Origin: Parabacteroides timonensis
GTDB lineage: Bacteria > Bacteroidota > Bacteroidia > Bacteroidales > Tannerellaceae
Length of the DNA stretch: 64,000 bases
NCBI RefSeq assembly: GCF_900128505.1
Contig: NZ_LT669941.1
Span: forward strand, 278,516 to 342,515
Reading direction: 5' to 3'
Under the pieces are notes generated by a model. It was given only the letters and a program-made list of their open reading frames with translations, ran no database searches and was not told where the DNA came from. Both the position numbers and the translations under genes were made by a program. Position 1 is the stretch's first letter; every line of letters begins with the position of its first letter. Below are positions 53,613 through 62,410 of the stretch, piece by piece.

Positions 53613-56600
53613 ATGAAACAATCATTGCTATTTATATTGTTGGCCTGGCTGGGACTGTCGTGCATACAGAACAGTCCGCAAGCCCCATATCCTTACGCCG
53701 TAGCCGGTAACCCCTGGAACGAGGCGCTAGGGAATCATCGTGCCGTACTCTCTGTCGATAACCCGGATGAAGCCGTGATGCTTTCCTTCGACTGGCGACG
53801 TCCGGACCAGGATGTGGAAAACCGTCGTTTCCTGATCGTTCATGCTGAAACCGGCGATACCATCCCCAACATCCGCCGGATAGCGGTCGACAACGAACAA
53901 TGCCGACTCGTTTTCGGTCCTGTCAAAGCGAAAGGCACTTACTATTTCTACTATCTGCCTTACCGTGTACAGCCGGGATACGGCAACTATCATCGCGGCT
54001 ATTATCCGGAGGAAGACGCCCCCGATCCCCAATGGTCGGCAGCTTTCTCGTCTGCTGCGTCACTTCCCCAGGCGACAGTGGTCCGTGTAGAATCGCGTAC
54101 CGAATTCGATAGTTTCTATCCGATGGAAGTTATTGCCACGGAAAATGAGAAAGCGAGTTACCGTGAACAAAACCCCGGACGCTTCCTCGTCTTTCCCGAA
54201 GACCGTACCTTCCCGATACGCATGAAAGCCCATCTCCCTTATAAATGGCTGCAAGATGCAGATCACTCTTCCTTTAAAGGAACGGCCATGCCGAACGAAT
54301 ACTACGCTTTCCAACTTGGTGTATGGGCCGGTAAACAGCCTCTCCAAAGCATCGTCTATGAAACCTCCGGCCTGAAAAGTGGCAATAACATCATCCCCGC
54401 AACGGCTATCACCTGTTTTAACACGAGCGGTGTAAACCCGGTAGGAAAGCCCTTCACCAAAGAAGTAAGTGTTGATGCAGATGCCGTTCAGCCTCTCTGG
54501 TTTGGTGTAGACCTGCAAGCAGATCAACCCGCAGGCACTTACAAAGGAACAATCGTCCTTATCGACGAAACCGGATATGCCGTCCCTGTCGGTATCGAAC
54601 TGAAGGTCACCGGCAAACCTTTGGCCGACCGGGGAGACAACGAACCCTGGCGTCATAGCCGTCTACGTTGGCTCAACTCTACCTTGGGCATTACCGATAA
54701 ACCTACCGTCGGTTATACCGATTTATCGCTCGAGGCGAACAAAGTCTCTTGCCTGGGACGTACCGTCGGCCTAGATATGCAAACCGGTCTGCCGTCTTCT
54801 ATTGATTCCTGGGGACACGAATTATTGGCTTCTCCCGTACGTTTCATCATCCGGACGGATGCCGGCGATAAGAAACTGAACGGGACCCTTGTGCCGTCCG
54901 GACAGTCCGGAGGTAAAATCTCTGCCACCTGGAAGGCTGAAGATGCCGACCTGTTGCTGACATGCCAGGGTACGATGGAGTTCGACGGCTGGATCAACTA
55001 CGTCTACTCCCTGTCCCCGAAAAAAGATTTACAAATCAAAGATATCCGCCTTGAGATACCTATGCTGACCGATGCAGCTCCTTATTTCATGGGGTTAGGA
55101 CTACCAGGTCAGGAGACTCCGGTTAACTATGCTGGTGGTTGGGAAACACAAGGTAAGACCGTGCACGACTATGCCGTATCCATCCCTACTTCTAAAAGTA
55201 CCTCCTGGTTATGGCCTTTCGATAGTTTCTGGTGTGGTTCCGAAAAAGCCGGTATCCATTGCGAATTGCGGGGTGCCACCTACACCGGGCCTTTATTGAA
55301 CCTATACCGTCCGGCTTATCCCGATAGCTGGTACAACAACGGTAAAGGCGGTTTCCGCATCACCCGTAACGGTAACCAGACCATCGCAACCGCTTATAGC
55401 GGCGAACGAACCCTGAAGGCTGGCGAGAACCTCGCGTTCGACTTCGCCCTGCTTATCACCCCGGTAAAAGAGATCAATCCCCGCAGTCAGTTCACCGACC
55501 GCTATTACCATAACGGCGGAGCGCCTACACCGGCACAAGAGAATCTCGACGCCGGCATAAAGATCATCAACGTACATCATGCCAACGCGCTGAATCCGTT
55601 TATCAACTACCCCTTCATCACAGCCGACAAGATAAAAGATTTCGTTGACGAATGGCACGGCAAGGATTGTAAAGTGAAAATCTATTACACTATCCGCGAA
55701 CTCACCAATGTTGTCCCTGAGATATGGGCCCTGCGTAGCCTCGGAGACGAGATCCTACAAGGAGGCAACGGTGGAGGTTTCCCCTGGTGCCAGGAACATT
55801 ATGTGACCGGTTATACTCCCCAGTGGTACCAACACCTCGACGATCAGGATCTGGGTATTGCTGCCGATGCCTCTGTCCTGACCGCTACCGGCGACTCCCG
55901 TTGGTACAACTATTATGTCGAAGGACTGGCCTGGCTGGTGAAGCATACCGATATTGACGGCCTTTATCTCGATGATGTCGCTTTCGGTCGCGATATGTTG
56001 AAGCGTATGCGTCATGCGATGGACGATGTGAAGCCTGGCTGTATCATCGACCTGCATTCGAATACGGGTTTCTCCCGCGGACCTGCTACCCAGTATGCCG
56101 AATATTTCCCGTACGTGGATAAGGTGTGGTTTGGCGAGAGCTTTATGTACGATGAGATGTCGCCTGCCAACTGGCTGGTGGAAGTCTCCGGTATCCCGTT
56201 CGGCCTGATGGGAGATATGCTGCACGGCGGTGGAAACAAATGGCTGGGCATGCAGTACGGAATGACCGTTCGCCAACCCTGGGTAACGGAAGGTGTCTCC
56301 TGCGATCCCCGTTACATCTGGCAACTATGGGACGACTTCAATATCATGGATGCGCAGATGGTCGGCTTCTGGGAAGACACCCCTGCTGTAACCACTTCCG
56401 ACAAGGATGTAAAAGTGACGGCTTATGTCAACAAAGGCAAAACGCTCCTTTCGATCGGTAATTACTCCGGTACGAAGAAGCAAGTGAAGCTGGCGATCGA
56501 TTGGAAACAGCTGGGTCTCGATCCTTCTTCCGTCCGTATGGTCGCTCCGGCTGTTACCGACTTCCAGGAAGCACAGGAGTTTGCACCTGGTGATCCGATC

Positions 56601-56645
56601 CCTGTCGACCCGAAACGCGGCTGGCTGATCGTTGTATCTGAATAA
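53613..56645 (+). CDS. Large glycosidase-like lipoprotein (DUF6067/GH123-like)
   Basis: A 1010-residue lipoprotein (LGLSCIQNS, Cys17). It has an N-terminal beta-sandwich (25-200), a GH123-like N-domain (about 225-345, NEYYAFQLGVWAGKQPLQSI), a beta-supersandwich (370-640), a barrel (about 650-930) and a C-terminal beta domain. In the barrel, IDGLYLDDVAFGRDM carries Asp787 and Asp788 at the end of a strand, a likely catalytic position, and GESFMYDE carries further acids. The family has no clearly known activity that I can name. It is translated 21 bp after the first GH101-like gene and is followed by a 353-bp gap with a large palindromic element. Confidence 0.72.
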   Translation: MKQSLLFILLAWLGLSCIQNSPQAPYPYAVAGNPWNEALGNHRAVLSVDNPDEAVMLSFDWRRPDQDVENRRFLIVHAETGDTIPNIRRIAVDNEQCRLVFGPVKAKGTYYFYYLPYRVQPGYGNYHRGYYPEEDAPDPQWSAAFSSAASLPQATVVRVESRTEFDSFYPMEVIATENEKASYREQNPGRFLVFPEDRTFPIRMKAHLPYKWLQDADHSSFKGTAMPNEYYAFQLGVWAGKQPLQSIVYETSGLKSGNNIIPATAITCFNTSGVNPVGKPFTKEVSVDADAVQPLWFGVDLQADQPAGTYKGTIVLIDETGYAVPVGIELKVTGKPLADRGDNEPWRHSRLRWLNSTLGITDKPTVGYTDLSLEANKVSCLGRTVGLDMQTGLPSSIDSWGHELLASPVRFIIRTDAGDKKLNGTLVPSGQSGGKISATWKAEDADLLLTCQGTMEFDGWINYVYSLSPKKDLQIKDIRLEIPMLTDAAPYFMGLGLPGQETPVNYAGGWETQGKTVHDYAVSIPTSKSTSWLWPFDSFWCGSEKAGIHCELRGATYTGPLLNLYRPAYPDSWYNNGKGGFRITRNGNQTIATAYSGERTLKAGENLAFDFALLITPVKEINPRSQFTDRYYHNGGAPTPAQENLDAGIKIINVHHANALNPFINYPFITADKIKDFVDEWHGKDCKVKIYYTIRELTNVVPEIWALRSLGDEILQGGNGGGFPWCQEHYVTGYTPQWYQHLDDQDLGIAADASVLTATGDSRWYNYYVEGLAWLVKHTDIDGLYLDDVAFGRDMLKRMRHAMDDVKPGCIIDLHSNTGFSRGPATQYAEYFPYVDKVWFGESFMYDEMSPANWLVEVSGIPFGLMGDMLHGGGNKWLGMQYGMTVRQPWVTEGVSCDPRYIWQLWDDFNIMDAQMVGFWEDTPAVTTSDKDVKVTAYVNKGKTLLSIGNYSGTKKQVKLAIDWKQLGLDPSSVRMVAPAVTDFQEAQEFAPGDPIPVDPKRGWLIVVSE

Positions 56646-56704
56646 GGTATTAATAGGAATGCTAATTGGCTCAGATATTGTCAGATATGAACTATCTTTC
56701 TTTA

Positions 56705-56940
56705 CAAGGCAACGCCTTGTGCCGCAGGCTTTATTTTGCCGTCGGTTTTAACCGACGGATATAAAAGACAGGAGGCAAAGCCTCTTCCTTTGTGGGCTTA
56801 AGCCCCTTTAAAACAGAGACTACTATTATATGTCTAAAGGGGTTAAAACCCACAGAGGAATCCGGCAAAGCCGAGGCATTAATTTATCCGTCTGCTGAAG
56901 CAAACGGCAAAAGAGAGCCTGCGGCATGAGGCGGAACCTC
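56705..56940. repeat. About 240-bp symmetric palindromic element inside PUL 2
   Basis: The 353-bp gap between two PUL enzyme genes is dominated by nested inverted repeats: GCCGCAGGCT (56721-56730) with AGCCTGCGGC (56916-56925), TTTTGCCGT (56734-56742) with ACGGCAAAA (56904-56912), GACGGATA (56754-56761) with TATCCGTC (56885-56892), and a 26-bp inner stem (56785-56810 with 56835-56860, four mismatches). Both arms also carry small local hairpins at matching places (GAGGC/GCCTC left, CGGC/GCCG right). No reading frame is evident. It could be a MITE-like element or a structured RNA. Confidence 0.8.
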
Positions 56941-56998
56941 ATAAAAAGACTCCGTTTTTTCTATTTTATCATATTACTCTATGTAAACAAATTATTTT

Positions 56999-58726
56999 AT
57001 GAAAACACTTTTCTATATTCTAACCACCCTGTTCTGTCTATCCTGTAGTACACAGAACAAATTGGATGAAATCACTATCCAACTGGATAAGGAAACCCTG
57101 AATCCGGTACGTAATCCCGGTGAAAGGGGGACGCTTCGTATTGCAGGCCATTACACCGACGGTAAAACCAAAGATCTTCCCTTGTCCGATGTCGCCTTGT
57201 CCGTCCGTACGGTCAGTGCCAGCGGTAACGTCGAAGTGATTGCTTTATCGGGTGACCAGCTGATCCCTAAAGACGGCGGACTAGCTGAGATCAGCGCTGT
57301 CTACCAAAACGACGGAGCAACCTACACAGCCACGAAGCAAGTCGTCGTAGCCCCTTACTACCGTGATTATCACCAGACCCTGGTACTGAAACTCTTTGTC
57401 GGCTACGACGGTGAACTGAACGAACCCGATCCAAACAACGTGATCTTCCAGCACGAAGACCCGTCACGCTTGTGCACGTTCGGTAAGGCCCTGGATGTCG
57501 TGAAGCGGATAGACAACCTGACACGCGGTATCCCCAAGATCATCTACCTGGTCGGTTGGCAACGGGGTGGTCACGACCACCTGTATCCCGACTGGAGTAT
57601 CGTCAACCCCAAACTGAAGCGGGAAGAAGATGCCACCGCCCTTGAAAGCCTCCGCTGGCTGATCCGGGAAGCGCGTGCCTACAACACGACCGTCAGCCTG
57701 CATATCAATATGGTCGATGCTTTCGAGGAAAGCCCCCTGTGGGATACCTACATCAAAAACGATATCATCGCCCGTGATGTCAACGGCAACCTGAAATCCA
57801 TCTGGGAATACGTCAAAGGCCATAAAGCCTATCACCTGAGCTATACGAAAGAGTGGGAGAAAGGCTTTGCCAAACCGCGTATCGATCATCTTATCGACAT
57901 GATCCCCGAACTGAAAGACGGCCACACCATCCATATCGACGCTTTCATGGCCTACTGGCAACCGGAGAACCGTCCGTTAAGCCCCTGGCATGCCAAACCC
58001 GAGAACGGAGGCATCGACATACATAAGGAAGTCGAAACCCAACGAAAGATCTTCAAATACTGGCGTGAGAAAGGCTTCGACGTAACAGGCGAAGGTATCT
58101 TCTGGGCGCATCCTGCAGGTGAGGGTTTTGTCGGTTTACAACCGATGTCCTGGTGGTTCCCGACGGATATAAACTTCCAGATGCAGATACCCGAAAGGCT
58201 GTCTGCCCGCGGACGGACCCACCGTGACGGACAAGGCGATTTCCGTTTCGGTTCGAGCATGCAGGGTGAAGAGATCCTACAAAAAGACCTGGAAAACATG
58301 CCGGGTTTCCTGTCGCAGTTCTGCACCATGACATTACCCTGGTATTATCTGAGCCGCCTCGATCGGGTCGCCTTTATCGACGAAGCCCTGTATTACAGCA
58401 ATGGTGTCGTTGCCCATGTGGAGGATGGAAAGAACGTCATCCGTAAAGGTAATTTCATCCTGCGTGAGAACGATAACCTATTCGTCCCTGCCCTCTGGAA
58501 CGACAACGAGATCATCGCCTATTCCGGTGACGGATACGAAAGCCGTAACTGGCTGATGCCGGAAGGTTGGGAGATGGTAGGGGCAGTAGATATCTATGCC
58601 ATCTCCATGAACGGATCGACCTTGAAGCAACCGGCTGTCCCTGTACAGAACGGCCTCTTGATATTGACTCTCGGTAAAGAGGAAGCCGTTTCGATTGTTC
58701 CGGCAGGACAGTCACTTACTAGATAA
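56999..58726 (+). CDS. Compact GH101-like putative glycosidase, paralog 2 of 3
   Basis: A 575-residue lipoprotein (LFCLSCST, Cys16). It has an additional N-terminal Ig-like domain (about 20-120, TIQLDKETLNPVRNPGERGT), then the barrel with TRGIPKIIYLVGWQRGGHDH, YNTTVSLHINMVDAFEESPL and the candidate catalytic pair Asp314 (HIDAFM) and Glu365 (DVTGEGIFW). The barrel pairs with the paralogs at 52077 and 58748, sharing about half the residues in these blocks by eye. It is separated from the previous gene by the palindromic element and from the next by 21 bp. Confidence 0.73.
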   Translation: MKTLFYILTTLFCLSCSTQNKLDEITIQLDKETLNPVRNPGERGTLRIAGHYTDGKTKDLPLSDVALSVRTVSASGNVEVIALSGDQLIPKDGGLAEISAVYQNDGATYTATKQVVVAPYYRDYHQTLVLKLFVGYDGELNEPDPNNVIFQHEDPSRLCTFGKALDVVKRIDNLTRGIPKIIYLVGWQRGGHDHLYPDWSIVNPKLKREEDATALESLRWLIREARAYNTTVSLHINMVDAFEESPLWDTYIKNDIIARDVNGNLKSIWEYVKGHKAYHLSYTKEWEKGFAKPRIDHLIDMIPELKDGHTIHIDAFMAYWQPENRPLSPWHAKPENGGIDIHKEVETQRKIFKYWREKGFDVTGEGIFWAHPAGEGFVGLQPMSWWFPTDINFQMQIPERLSARGRTHRDGQGDFRFGSSMQGEEILQKDLENMPGFLSQFCTMTLPWYYLSRLDRVAFIDEALYYSNGVVAHVEDGKNVIRKGNFILRENDNLFVPALWNDNEIIAYSGDGYESRNWLMPEGWEMVGAVDIYAISMNGSTLKQPAVPVQNGLLILTLGKEEAVSIVPAGQSLTR

Positions 58727-58747
58727 ACAGATTAAAATGATATAAAG

Positions 58748-60097
58748 ATGAATAGATTATCAGTAATTCTTATTTGTTTGACAGCCTGTACCTCTTGGGT
58801 ACAGGCTCAGTTCAACCATGATTACTCCCAGACATGGGTGACGAAAATGGCGTTGGCTTCACTTGACGAGCGTGGAGATTGTATAGTGCGCCTCACTTTT
58901 GAGCAAGCACTGGAAATGATCCGCCAGTCGGATAACCTTTCATTGGGTGTGCCGAAGATCGTTTATCTCGTTGGCTGGCAATATAACGGCCATGATGATA
59001 AATACCCGGCCTTCTTTGAAGTGAATGAGCACCTGAAACGGGATAGCGATGCCTCCGCCCGTGAGAGCCTGCGCTGGCTGATGCGTGAAGCACGGAAATA
59101 TAACACCACCGTCAGCCTGCATATCAATATGACCGACGCTTATGACGACAGCCCTTTATGGCCTGAATACGTGGCGAACGACCTGATCTCAAAGAATGCC
59201 GACGGCAGCCTGAAAGTGATCGGCGTATATAACGGTCGCAATGCCTACCAGATCAACTACCGCAACGAGTGGGAGTCCGGTTATACCCAGATGCGTATCG
59301 ACCGCCTGTTGGCTTTGCTGCCCGAGTTGGAAGAAAGTGCGACGATCCATGCCGATGCCTGGATTGCACGTCCGAGTGAAGGACACAACGAAACAGTCAT
59401 TGTAGAAGCCGAATATCAGAAGAAAGCCGCTGCATACTGGCAGGCCAAAGGAATAGATATCACCAGCGAATGGATGATGGATTACATGATCGGTTGCGTC
59501 CCTTACGCCTGGCATTTCAATGCTGCGACCCAGGATGACTATCTGCGTATCCCCGCCAATGTCTATACCGGCACGGGTCTTAACCCGGATATCCGCAGCA
59601 ACGACCATGACCTCGGATTTCTTTTCGGCACTTCCAGCTATGGCGAGCCCATCTGGAAGATTGCAGAGAATTATTCCTGGCAACCTCCCCTTACGGAAGA
59701 CTTCATGTTGAAATGTCCGCAATATTTCTACCTGAACAGTCTGAAGCGTCTTTCTGTGGAAGGAGAGGGGAAAAACCGTATCTCCCTGTTCAGCGACCGG
59801 GTCAGCGTCTCGCTTTCCGACAGCACGGTCCGGCAAAAAGACCGTCTCCTGCGTAATAAAAACACCCTCTGCATCCCGGCCGTATGGCGTGATGATGAAG
59901 GTGTGATCGTCTACAGCCGGGACACGAATGGTAAGACCTCTTTCGATATCCCTTATTTATGGGGCAACCCCAAATCGGCAACCGTCTATAAGGTGACGGC
60001 CGAAGGTTTGCAGGAACCCCGGAAGATCCATATAGCTAATGCAAAAATGGTCATCGATATAACTCAGGGGATACCTTATTATGTAATACCTGAGTAA
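58748..60097 (+). CDS. Compact GH101-like putative glycosidase, paralog 3 of 3
   Basis: The shortest of the three at 449 residues, with a cleaved signal peptide (CTSWVQAQ, about residue 20). The barrel starts almost at once: SLGVPKIVYLVGWQYNGHDD, YNTTVSLHINMTDAYDDSPL, candidate catalytic Asp203 (HADAWI) and Glu241 (DITSEWMM), then a C-terminal beta domain. It is closer to paralog 1 in the YNGHDDKYPAFFEVNEHLKR segment. Last gene of PUL 2. It ends 7 bp from the convergent receptor gene, with no room for a terminator. Confidence 0.74.
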   Translation: MNRLSVILICLTACTSWVQAQFNHDYSQTWVTKMALASLDERGDCIVRLTFEQALEMIRQSDNLSLGVPKIVYLVGWQYNGHDDKYPAFFEVNEHLKRDSDASARESLRWLMREARKYNTTVSLHINMTDAYDDSPLWPEYVANDLISKNADGSLKVIGVYNGRNAYQINYRNEWESGYTQMRIDRLLALLPELEESATIHADAWIARPSEGHNETVIVEAEYQKKAAAYWQAKGIDITSEWMMDYMIGCVPYAWHFNAATQDDYLRIPANVYTGTGLNPDIRSNDHDLGFLFGTSSYGEPIWKIAENYSWQPPLTEDFMLKCPQYFYLNSLKRLSVEGEGKNRISLFSDRVSVSLSDSTVRQKDRLLRNKNTLCIPAVWRDDEGVIVYSRDTNGKTSFDIPYLWGNPKSATVYKVTAEGLQEPRKIHIANAKMVIDITQGIPYYVIPE

Positions 60098-60103
60098 GCG
60101 TTT

Positions 60104-62248
60104 CTATGTTCCGAACCGTGACGTATCCACCGTCTTTACCTTCTTTTCCTTGTAGCCGCCGAAGCTGTAACGGATTGTGAGCAAGATCGAACGGTTGTCC
60201 TGGAACAGTTCCATGCGGCTCTTCTGACCCTGCAGATCGATGTGGGTGAGCGGCTTTTGACTGTTCAGCAGGTCGTTGCCTTTGAGGGTCAGGCGGAGCT
60301 TCTGTTTGGGAAGCGTCCATACCAGGGCGGCATCCAGGCTGTAGAGCGGATCGATATCGTAAAGGCCCTGTATCACCTTCGTACAGTAATAGCCGGTGAG
60401 GTCGAGGGAGAGATTTTTGTCGCGGGTCAGGAAGATCGTGTTGGTCAGCATGGCACGCCCGAAGAGCTTCTTCCGGTCGAAACGGATATCGACCAGCGTC
60501 CCTTTGTCGTGGATATTGAAGCCCATCAGCGTCAGCCGCGAACTAAGCACCTCGCCGGCACGGAAAGGAACGACCGCCATCAGTCCGAACATATTGTGCG
60601 TATCCAGGTTGATCGTATGGAAGACCGATTGCAGGCGGTCGGGCGACTGGTACGACATCTGTTGTATCTTATCCGGCTGGAAATTGGCGAAGGCTCCAAG
60701 CACATACTTGTTTTTGAGGATATAGGTCAGTTGCATCGAATAGTTCAGCTCCGGTTTCAGTTCCGGATTGCCTTTGATCACGCTGTAAACATTCATATAA
60801 TAAGTATTCGGCGTAGTCGCCCAATAAGAAGGATACTTCCGGTTGCTCGATAGGGCGAACTGCAACATGTTGGAAGGATCGATCCGGTAAACGACCGACA
60901 GGGCAGGGAAGAGGTCCGCCTTGTCCCATAACGTACTTTTCTTTCCCGCCGAGTCGATCGAAGCCTTGTAATACCGGACGGTCAGCGAAGCATCCAGTGT
61001 CAGCTTCTTTCCGAACGAACGCGAGAAACCGCCGAAAGCGCCGACCGAATGTTCCCTCTGTGTCAGGTCGAATGTCCCTTCGCGCTCTTCCGTGTTGTCG
61101 AGCAGCGCTTCCGCCTTGTTGTCCGTCCCCGACAACGAAGCCTCCAGCCCGTAGGACAGTTTCCACTTGTTCGCAGTAACGACGAAATGGTTCAGGTAGA
61201 TATTGGCCCGTTGCGTCTGCTGGCGGCTTTCGTTGCGCCTGTCCTGGTCGGTGTCGTCTTCAAAATTGTTGACCAGTTCCTGCAACGATTTATCTTTGTA
61301 GAAGGTATAGTCGATACCTGCGTTCAGGTTCTTATGGCCGTTGTAGTCGATCCGTGCACTGTGCAGGGAGGTCGGCCCGGTCGTCCGGCTGGCGGTGTTT
61401 ACCGTTTCGATGCCTGTGAACTCCGTCCGTCCTCCCCGGTGGGAAGCGGGGCCATCCTGTACATACCGTCCCGTGTAGGAGATCGAGAGCTTGTCCTTGT
61501 TGTCGAAGTCATATTCGAAAGCACCCCGCAAGTTGTGGGCGATGCTTTTGTTTTCCGACCAGTTCTTTTGCAGGATATCGTACCGCTGTCCGTCGACGGT
61601 CGGTTCCGCATGCATATCTTCCGTCGAGCGGCTGTGTCGGTAACCCGTCGAGTAGGAGAAGTCCGTCGTATATTTCTTTCCCGTGTACGACAGGTTCACC
61701 CTTCCCGAAGGAGAGAAATAGTACCCCTGTTCCCCCGTCAGCGATACTTCCCCTTTCAGGATATCCTTCAGGCTCTTGTCGTTTTCGATGACCAGGTTGA
61801 TGGAGGCACCCTGTACACCGTATTGTGGCGGAGTACTGTACATCACCTCCACCTTTTTCACCTTATCGGAAGAGGTCGACTTCAGCATGTCGGCCAGCTG
61901 TTCCGGTGTCATGCTGCTTTTGCGGCCGTTGATGATGATCGTCGTGCCCGATGTGCCGAGCAGCGAGATATTGTCGCCTTTCTTTTCTACGCCCGGCAGT
62001 TCGCCCAGGACATCGAACGCATTGTCCACCGGTTTACTTTTCATCAGGTTGGGAATGTCGTACTGGAGTTTTCCTTCGGTCATCTTCACCAGCGGGCGTT
62101 CGGCTTTGACGAATATCTCCGGCAGTTCCAGTGTGATGCTGTCGTTCACCAGGATCGTACCTTTACCGTCAGTCTGCTTTTGCGCCGATAACCGGGTGGG
62201 CAGCGGGAGCAAGTTGGCTATCAATAACAGGTAATAGATTCTTTTCAT
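60104..62248 (-). CDS. TonB-dependent-receptor-like outer-membrane barrel protein
   Basis: A 714-residue outer-membrane protein with signal peptide (LPLPTRLSAQ, residue 21). A TonB-receptor plug begins near residue 45 (LELPEIFVKAERPLVKMTEG, VLGELPGVEKKGDNISLLGT, VMYSTPPQYGVQGASINLVI) and a long barrel follows, ending in TIRYSFGGYKEKKVKTVDTS. There is no STN or carboxypeptidase-regulatory domain, unlike the SusC proteins, so it belongs to the outer-membrane beta-barrel family without SusD. ATG 62248 is chosen because it starts the signal peptide. It is divergent from a histidine-kinase gene, 162 bp away, and may be its target. Substrate unknown. Confidence 0.88.
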   Translation of the reverse strand: MKRIYYLLLIANLLPLPTRLSAQKQTDGKGTILVNDSITLELPEIFVKAERPLVKMTEGKLQYDIPNLMKSKPVDNAFDVLGELPGVEKKGDNISLLGTSGTTIIINGRKSSMTPEQLADMLKSTSSDKVKKVEVMYSTPPQYGVQGASINLVIENDKSLKDILKGEVSLTGEQGYYFSPSGRVNLSYTGKKYTTDFSYSTGYRHSRSTEDMHAEPTVDGQRYDILQKNWSENKSIAHNLRGAFEYDFDNKDKLSISYTGRYVQDGPASHRGGRTEFTGIETVNTASRTTGPTSLHSARIDYNGHKNLNAGIDYTFYKDKSLQELVNNFEDDTDQDRRNESRQQTQRANIYLNHFVVTANKWKLSYGLEASLSGTDNKAEALLDNTEEREGTFDLTQREHSVGAFGGFSRSFGKKLTLDASLTVRYYKASIDSAGKKSTLWDKADLFPALSVVYRIDPSNMLQFALSSNRKYPSYWATTPNTYYMNVYSVIKGNPELKPELNYSMQLTYILKNKYVLGAFANFQPDKIQQMSYQSPDRLQSVFHTINLDTHNMFGLMAVVPFRAGEVLSSRLTLMGFNIHDKGTLVDIRFDRKKLFGRAMLTNTIFLTRDKNLSLDLTGYYCTKVIQGLYDIDPLYSLDAALVWTLPKQKLRLTLKGNDLLNSQKPLTHIDLQGQKSRMELFQDNRSILLTIRYSFGGYKEKKVKTVDTSRFGT

Positions 62249-62410
62249 GTTCTTGTGCTTTTCGTGATTTTTATACGAAAGGTAGAAAGGGCGCTGAACA
62301 GTTCCAAAAAACGCCTGCATTTGGTAAGACTAAATAACATTCGTCCGAAACTGTGTTATTTTGGTTTAAAGCGGCAGGCGGCAAGCCGGAGAATCCCTAT
62401 ATTTGTTTGC

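Noticed and set aside
61049..62191. A long open frame (380 codons) antisense to the TonB-receptor-like gene
   Set aside because: It lies wholly within a well-supported gene on the other strand, has no recognisable domain and its composition mirrors the codon bias of the sense gene.
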